This document shows, one piece after another, positions 59,264 through 64,000 of a stretch of DNA of 64,000 bases (the stretch's first letter is position 1; each line of letters starts with the position of its first letter). Under the pieces are notes generated by a model. It was given only the letters and a program-made list of their open reading frames with translations. It searched no databases and was not told the DNA's origin. The translations under genes were made by a program, and so were the position numbers. The stretch lies in NCBI GenBank assembly GCA_024710005.1, contig JANJVQ010000029.1, positions 62,001-126,000 of the forward strand, written 5' to 3'. This DNA is from Paludibacter sp. (GTDB lineage: Bacteria > Bacteroidota > Bacteroidia > Bacteroidales > Paludibacteraceae).

Positions 59264-59818
59264 TTATTTCAGCAACTCTTTTCTGAAATAAATTTTTCTG
59301 GCCGGGATATCATAGATCTCTGTTACTGCTCCATCCTGTGCAAAATCATGCTTATAAGCATATTTTTCCAGGGCGGGATATACTTTCATCAGGCTGAAAA
59401 TAACCGACAACTTACCCAGATAAGGAAATTCAGTCACCATGTATTTTCTGACGGGCAAAGTTTTCACTTTCATGTCACAGGGCAGTCCGGCGAGGAACCC
59501 GGTATCCGGTTTCTCAACAATACAGCCTGCCTCAGAACGCAACTGATTTTTAGGAGTTTGCTTCGGATTATCATAATAAATACCAAACCCCCTGAAGGTT
59601 TCAATTTTCTTTTCTTTTAAAAGATAATTGTACACCTGATCCATGGTCAGACCGGTCTTGCGGTAATCGCCAAGGATGGATTCATAAACAACTGTTTCAC
59701 CCCCTTCTTCTCTGACTTCAACTTTGATTGTTTTCAGACCTCCATAGTACACCACAAATACAAAAAAGATCAGCGTGAAGATCAGTGTTGCTGCTAAAAT
59801 GATTTTTGCTACTGTCAT
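59264..59818 (-). CDS. Membrane-anchored protein, possibly GyrI-like ligand-binding domain
   Basis: ORF 184 aa; single N-terminal TM; GIYYDNPKQTPKNQLRSEAGCIV. Confidence 0.55.
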   Translation of the reverse strand: MTVAKIILAATLIFTLIFFVFVVYYGGLKTIKVEVREEGGETVVYESILGDYRKTGLTMDQVYNYLLKEKKIETFRGFGIYYDNPKQTPKNQLRSEAGCIVEKPDTGFLAGLPCDMKVKTLPVRKYMVTEFPYLGKLSVIFSLMKVYPALEKYAYKHDFAQDGAVTEIYDIPARKIYFRKELLK

Positions 59819-60064
59819 ATTTTTATTTTTTAAATTTCAACGACAAATTTAGAACTGGTCAGGAACTCCTTCAAATAAAAATTGACAGATAACCGGTTTG
59901 AGGTCATCATTGCCTTATTTTCGGCGTTGAAAAACACCATATCATACAAACCGCAACTGTCTGTTTAAATTCAGGGAAACGTCATTCACAAATAAACCGC
60001 GGCCTTTCATTGACCAATTCAGCTCATTCATCAAAAAAACAGCTGTATGTAAAAATAAATTGGT

Positions 60065-60072
60065 TATTTTTG
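60065..60072 (+). promoter_or_regulatory. Candidate -7 box TATTTTTG upstream of the histidine kinase
   Basis: Matches TAnnTTTG. Confidence 0.45.
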
Positions 60073-60083
60073 TGTAATCAGTT

Positions 60084-61457
60084 TTGAAAATTATGACAGA
60101 TTCAACAATCAAAATTCCTGACGCAATACTACAGGATGAACGCCTCAAAGGATCCCGTATGAGTGTTAACTTCAGATGGGTATTCATCATTCTCCTGTTG
60201 ATGACAACATCACTTCAGGTTATTTCGGGCTATAAAGCAGAGTCCACGCATGCTTTTGTGCTTATAGGCATCTATTTGTGCTGCAATATCGGGCTTGCAA
60301 TCGCGGTGAACAAGAAATACGATCCGCCTTTTCTGGGTTATATCAGCGCCATCATCGACCTGGGCATCATTACCTTTCATCTGTACTACCTGACCACGCA
60401 ATACGATTATATTGCCGTTACAGCGGCGGCAACCATCCTGCTCTACCCTATTATTTTTGTACTCTATACCTTCAGGCTCAACAGACCATTGCTGATTTTC
60501 ATGGTAGCTCTTACTATGCTGCTTTTTAATTCCAACTATTTTTATGCATACAGCCAAAATGAGCTTTATTATTTACAGACACTTTCCACCTCTCCACTTT
60601 CTCATATATTCAAGAGCGCCTACATTCTTTTTATTGGTTTCTTATGTATTTACTTACAGCTTTCTCTCGAAAAATTCATCGAGAAACAGGTTGCTGAAGC
60701 ATCAGCAAAAATTAAATTACACGCCCGGGTAAAGATTGAAGAACAAAAAAACAAGTATGCACAGAAACTGATTGAGAAGGAGAAGCTAATGACAGCCAAG
60801 CTGGAACAGGAGGTAGAAAAGCAGGCTGAAGAGTTGACACGTGCCAATACCCAGGTACTTAAACTTCAGAAAGAGAATTTACAATCGCAGTTTGAAGTCC
60901 TGAAACAGCAGGTAAATCCGCATTTTTTATTCAACAGCCTGAATGTGCTGACCTCCCTGATTAAAGCAGACCCTGATTTAGCAGAAACGTTTACCGAGAA
61001 GCTATCGAAAGTTTATCGCTATGTACTCGAGAACAAAGAGAAGGATTTGGTTTCACTCAGTACAGAAATGGATTTTCTCAACGCCTATCTTTTCCTGATT
61101 AACATTCGCTTCTCAGGAAAAATTATCGTGGAGATTGACATCGACAGCAAATATGCTGAATACCGGGTGCTCCCTATAGCTGTTCAGATGCTCATTGAAA
61201 ATGCCATCAAGCACAACATCTATTCAAAAACAAACCCACTTTTAATCAACATCTACACAGATGAAAACGGCAACCTGATTGTTTGCAACAACCTGAAAGC
61301 CCGAGAAACCATCATGGCATCCACAGGTGTGGGATTGGAAAACATAACCCGCAGATACGCCCTGATTACCGATCATACGCCTGTTTTCGCCAAAACAGAA
61401 ACGCATTTTATTGCCCGGCTCCCTTTGCTGAAAGCCGATAAACATATCATCAGTTAA
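60084..61457 (+). CDS. LytS-type sensor histidine kinase
   Basis: ORF 457 aa; TM region then LKQQVNPHFLFNSLNVLTSLIKADPD and MLIENAIKHN. Confidence 0.92.
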   Translation: MKIMTDSTIKIPDAILQDERLKGSRMSVNFRWVFIILLLMTTSLQVISGYKAESTHAFVLIGIYLCCNIGLAIAVNKKYDPPFLGYISAIIDLGIITFHLYYLTTQYDYIAVTAAATILLYPIIFVLYTFRLNRPLLIFMVALTMLLFNSNYFYAYSQNELYYLQTLSTSPLSHIFKSAYILFIGFLCIYLQLSLEKFIEKQVAEASAKIKLHARVKIEEQKNKYAQKLIEKEKLMTAKLEQEVEKQAEELTRANTQVLKLQKENLQSQFEVLKQQVNPHFLFNSLNVLTSLIKADPDLAETFTEKLSKVYRYVLENKEKDLVSLSTEMDFLNAYLFLINIRFSGKIIVEIDIDSKYAEYRVLPIAVQMLIENAIKHNIYSKTNPLLINIYTDENGNLIVCNNLKARETIMASTGVGLENITRRYALITDHTPVFAKTETHFIARLPLLKADKHIIS

Positions 61458-61490
61458 ACAAAAATTGAAACTTACATAAATTTGAAGCAT

Positions 61491-62264
61491 ATGAGAGTAG
61501 TTATCATAGAAGATGAGGCATTTGCCGCCATGAGATTAAAAAAGATGATCCTTGAATATAATCCGGATATCAATATAGTTGCAGAACTGGAATCGGTAGA
61601 AGAATCGGTGAAGTGGTTTCGTAACAACCCCGAACCCGACCTGATTTTCTTAGACATCCATTTGGAAGACGACCTGAGTTTCGCCATCTTCGAACAGGTT
61701 GACATTGACAGTCCGGTTATTTTCACCACCGCCTTCGATGAATACGCCATCAAAGCATTCAAACTGAAGAGCATCGATTACCTGCTGAAACCCATTGTGC
61801 AGGAGGAACTGGCTGCCGCGCTGAAGAAATACGAAGACATGACCGGCAAACAACAGAAAAGCTTTGATCTGGAATCGCTTTACGGATTGCTGGTGAATAA
61901 AGAAAAGAAATTCCGGGAGCGTTTTTCTGTTTCGATAGGGAACAAAATCAAAACGTTCACGATTAACGATGTTGCTTACTTCATCAGCGAAGAAGGATTC
62001 ACAAGCGCTTACCTGTGGAATAAATCGGTTTATCCGCTCGATGTCAGCCTGAATAAACTGGCATTGGAAATTGACCCTGATTCATTCTTTCGCATCAATC
62101 GACAGATGTTGTTAAACATCAACGCCATACAGGAAATCCATATCCATTCGGGCAGTCGGCTGAAAGTGGATGTGAATCCCAAGATCGAAAACGGCGTATT
62201 CGTCAGCATCGACAAAATGGCCGAATTCAAAAGGTGGATTGGAGGCAAGGAGAAAACAAACTAA
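61491..62264 (+). CDS. LytTR-family response regulator
   Basis: MRVVIIEDEAFAAMRLKKMI, LIFLDIHLED, LytTR C-terminus FFRINRQMLLNINAIQEI. Confidence 0.93.
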   Translation: MRVVIIEDEAFAAMRLKKMILEYNPDINIVAELESVEESVKWFRNNPEPDLIFLDIHLEDDLSFAIFEQVDIDSPVIFTTAFDEYAIKAFKLKSIDYLLKPIVQEELAAALKKYEDMTGKQQKSFDLESLYGLLVNKEKKFRERFSVSIGNKIKTFTINDVAYFISEEGFTSAYLWNKSVYPLDVSLNKLALEIDPDSFFRINRQMLLNINAIQEIHIHSGSRLKVDVNPKIENGVFVSIDKMAEFKRWIGGKEKTN

Positions 62265-62275
62265 CACATAAGAAT

Positions 62276-63190
62276 ATGAAAAAGATTAATCAAACAACGC
62301 TGTTTTTAATCCTGACATTTACCATCAGCTTTTTACTGGCAGGAATATATAAACTTACTGGTGGAGGAAGTCAGGACCGCACCGGATTTATGATTTTAGG
62401 TATAATCTATATGTTTATTCCGACAATTGCTGTGCTGATTGTAAAAAAACTGATTCACCGGGAGAAGATTGCTTCCGAATTAATGATTTCATTTAAAATC
62501 AACAAGTGGTTTTTTGTCGCCTGGTTGATCATACCTGTTCTGGCTTTTCTGACCTTCGGCATCAGTTTATTATTTCCGGATGTGATTTACAGTCCCGATA
62601 TGTCGGGTATGTTCAGTCGTTTCGAATCCATGATGACTCCAGAGCAGGCAGAACAGATGAGAGCTTCCGTAGAATCACTCCCACTACATCCTGTTTGGAT
62701 AACCCTGATGCAGGGCCTGATTGCCGGCATCACTGTCAACGCCATCGCCGGTTTTGGAGAAGAGCTGGGATGGAGAGGATTCCTGTTGAAGCAATTCAAA
62801 GACATGAACTTCATGAAAGCATCCATCCTCATCGGTTTTATCTGGGGTATCTGGCATGCTCCCATGATTTTAATGGGACATAACTATCCCGATCATCCGG
62901 TAGCAGGGGTATTCATGATGACAATTCTGTGTATCTTATTATCAGTCATCCTCTTATACATCACTATAAAATCGAAATCGGTTATTGCCGCAGCCATCAT
63001 GCACGGCACCATGAATGCAACCGCTGGCATATCCATTATGCTGATAGAAGGCGGGAATGATCTGACAGTGGGTATGCCCGGAGTTGCCGGGTTTATTACG
63101 CTGATAATTGCAATTGCTGTTTTGTTTGTGTACGACCGGTATATCAGCAAAGAAAAGATATTAGTAAATAAAATAAGTAAATTCCTGTAA
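62276..63190 (+). CDS. CPBP family intramembrane metalloprotease
   Basis: Start MKKINQTTLF; FGEELGWRGFLLKQF, GFIWGIWHAPMI, HGTMN. Confidence 0.9.
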   Translation: MKKINQTTLFLILTFTISFLLAGIYKLTGGGSQDRTGFMILGIIYMFIPTIAVLIVKKLIHREKIASELMISFKINKWFFVAWLIIPVLAFLTFGISLLFPDVIYSPDMSGMFSRFESMMTPEQAEQMRASVESLPLHPVWITLMQGLIAGITVNAIAGFGEELGWRGFLLKQFKDMNFMKASILIGFIWGIWHAPMILMGHNYPDHPVAGVFMMTILCILLSVILLYITIKSKSVIAAAIMHGTMNATAGISIMLIEGGNDLTVGMPGVAGFITLIIAIAVLFVYDRYISKEKILVNKISKFL

Positions 63191-63220
63191 TTAAAAATAG
63201 AATAACAGACAAGTAATATC

Positions 63221-64000
63221 ATGAAGAAAATCCTGTTTTATTATCTATTCAGTATCGTCGGTCTGGCACTTGCCGCACAAGAAACAAGCTACACAACCAA
63301 AAAGGACATTCCTTATTATTCCGAAGAAATATCCCGGAAAGATGCCTATATCCGGGAACGATGCGTATTGGACATCTATTACCCGGAGAATAAGAAGGAT
63401 TATCCGACAGTGGTATGGTTTCATGGTGGAGGACTGACTGGCGGGCAGAAAGAAATTCCGGAGGCGTTAAAGGGAAAAGGCATCGGGATTATTGGTGTCA
63501 ACTACCGGCTTTCACCCAAAGCCAATGTTCAGCAATGCATTGAAGATGCTGCCGCCGCTGTGAGTTGGGTTTTCGAAAACATCACCGCGTTCGGTGGAGA
63601 CTCTTCTTTGATTTTTGTTTCGGGTCATTCTGCCGGAGGCTATCTGACGGCTATGATAGGTCTCGACAAGTCGTGGCTCGGGAAATATGGCAAGCATGCA
63701 GATGATATCGCCGGATTGATACCTTTCAGTGCTCAAACGATAACTCATTTTACGCGCCGTAAGGAGCTTGGCATTCCCGAGAAGCAACCTGTTGTGGATC
63801 AATACGCTCCTCTTTATCATGTTCGTCCCGACGCTCCTCCTCTTTTATTGATTACGGGCGACAGGGAACTTGAATTACTGGGGAGATACGAAGAAAATGC
63901 TTATCTGATGCGGATGATGATGGTGGCAGGGCACAAAGATACAAGGTTATATGAACTTGACGGATATGGGCATGGCATGACAGAACCGGCGTTTCCTCTC
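63221..64000 (+). CDS. Alpha/beta hydrolase (esterase-like), runs off window end
   Basis: MKKILFYYLFSIVGLALAAQE...VVWFHGGGLTGG...VSGHSAGGYLTAMIG. Confidence 0.87.
   Translation, partial: MKKILFYYLFSIVGLALAAQETSYTTKKDIPYYSEEISRKDAYIRERCVLDIYYPENKKDYPTVVWFHGGGLTGGQKEIPEALKGKGIGIIGVNYRLSPKANVQQCIEDAAAAVSWVFENITAFGGDSSLIFVSGHSAGGYLTAMIGLDKSWLGKYGKHADDIAGLIPFSAQTITHFTRRKELGIPEKQPVVDQYAPLYHVRPDAPPLLLITGDRELELLGRYEENAYLMRMMMVAGHKDTRLYELDGYGHGMTEPAFPL

Overview
64 kb window of a Bacteroidetes (Bacteroidales-like) chromosome. Evidence: TAnnTTTG-type -7 boxes, a PorU/T9SS gene, a S46 dipeptidyl-peptidase and TonB-dependent receptors. Ordinary content includes rex, leuS, a small surface-polysaccharide block (flippase, methyltransferase, two glycosyltransferases, wecB), gltX, two tandem identical tRNA-Val(UAC), aroE, DedA, an AI-2E-type permease, TPR proteins, tdk, rsmI, a LytS/LytTR two-component pair and a CPBP protease. 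Three things stand out. (1) leuS (1135 aa) carries two in-frame palindromic insertions. One is 579 bp (193 codons) with perfect 21-bp terminal inverted repeats and encodes an apparently intact DUF559/PD-(D/E)XK nuclease domain inside the CP1 editing region. The other is a ~122-bp ORF-less palindrome with similar G-rich arms. This looks like an autonomous/non-autonomous pair of protein-tolerated mobile elements in an essential gene. (2) A ~22-kb cluster (about 15-37 kb) of secreted envelope proteins includes several LPP20/FlgT-like proteins, DUF6175, YfaP-like, PEGA, PEGA+FGE, TPR-lipoprotein and transglutaminase-like proteins, and is interrupted by an AbiE toxin-antitoxin pair. (3) Intergenic regions hold several repeat families: degenerate 22/23-bp period arrays whose units are themselves palindromic, 7-bp period arrays that often abut stop or start codons, a 28-bp perfect palindrome, and a ~187-bp MITE-like inverted-repeat element next to a decayed DUF6994 gene. 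All product calls come from reading the sequence; no database search was run.
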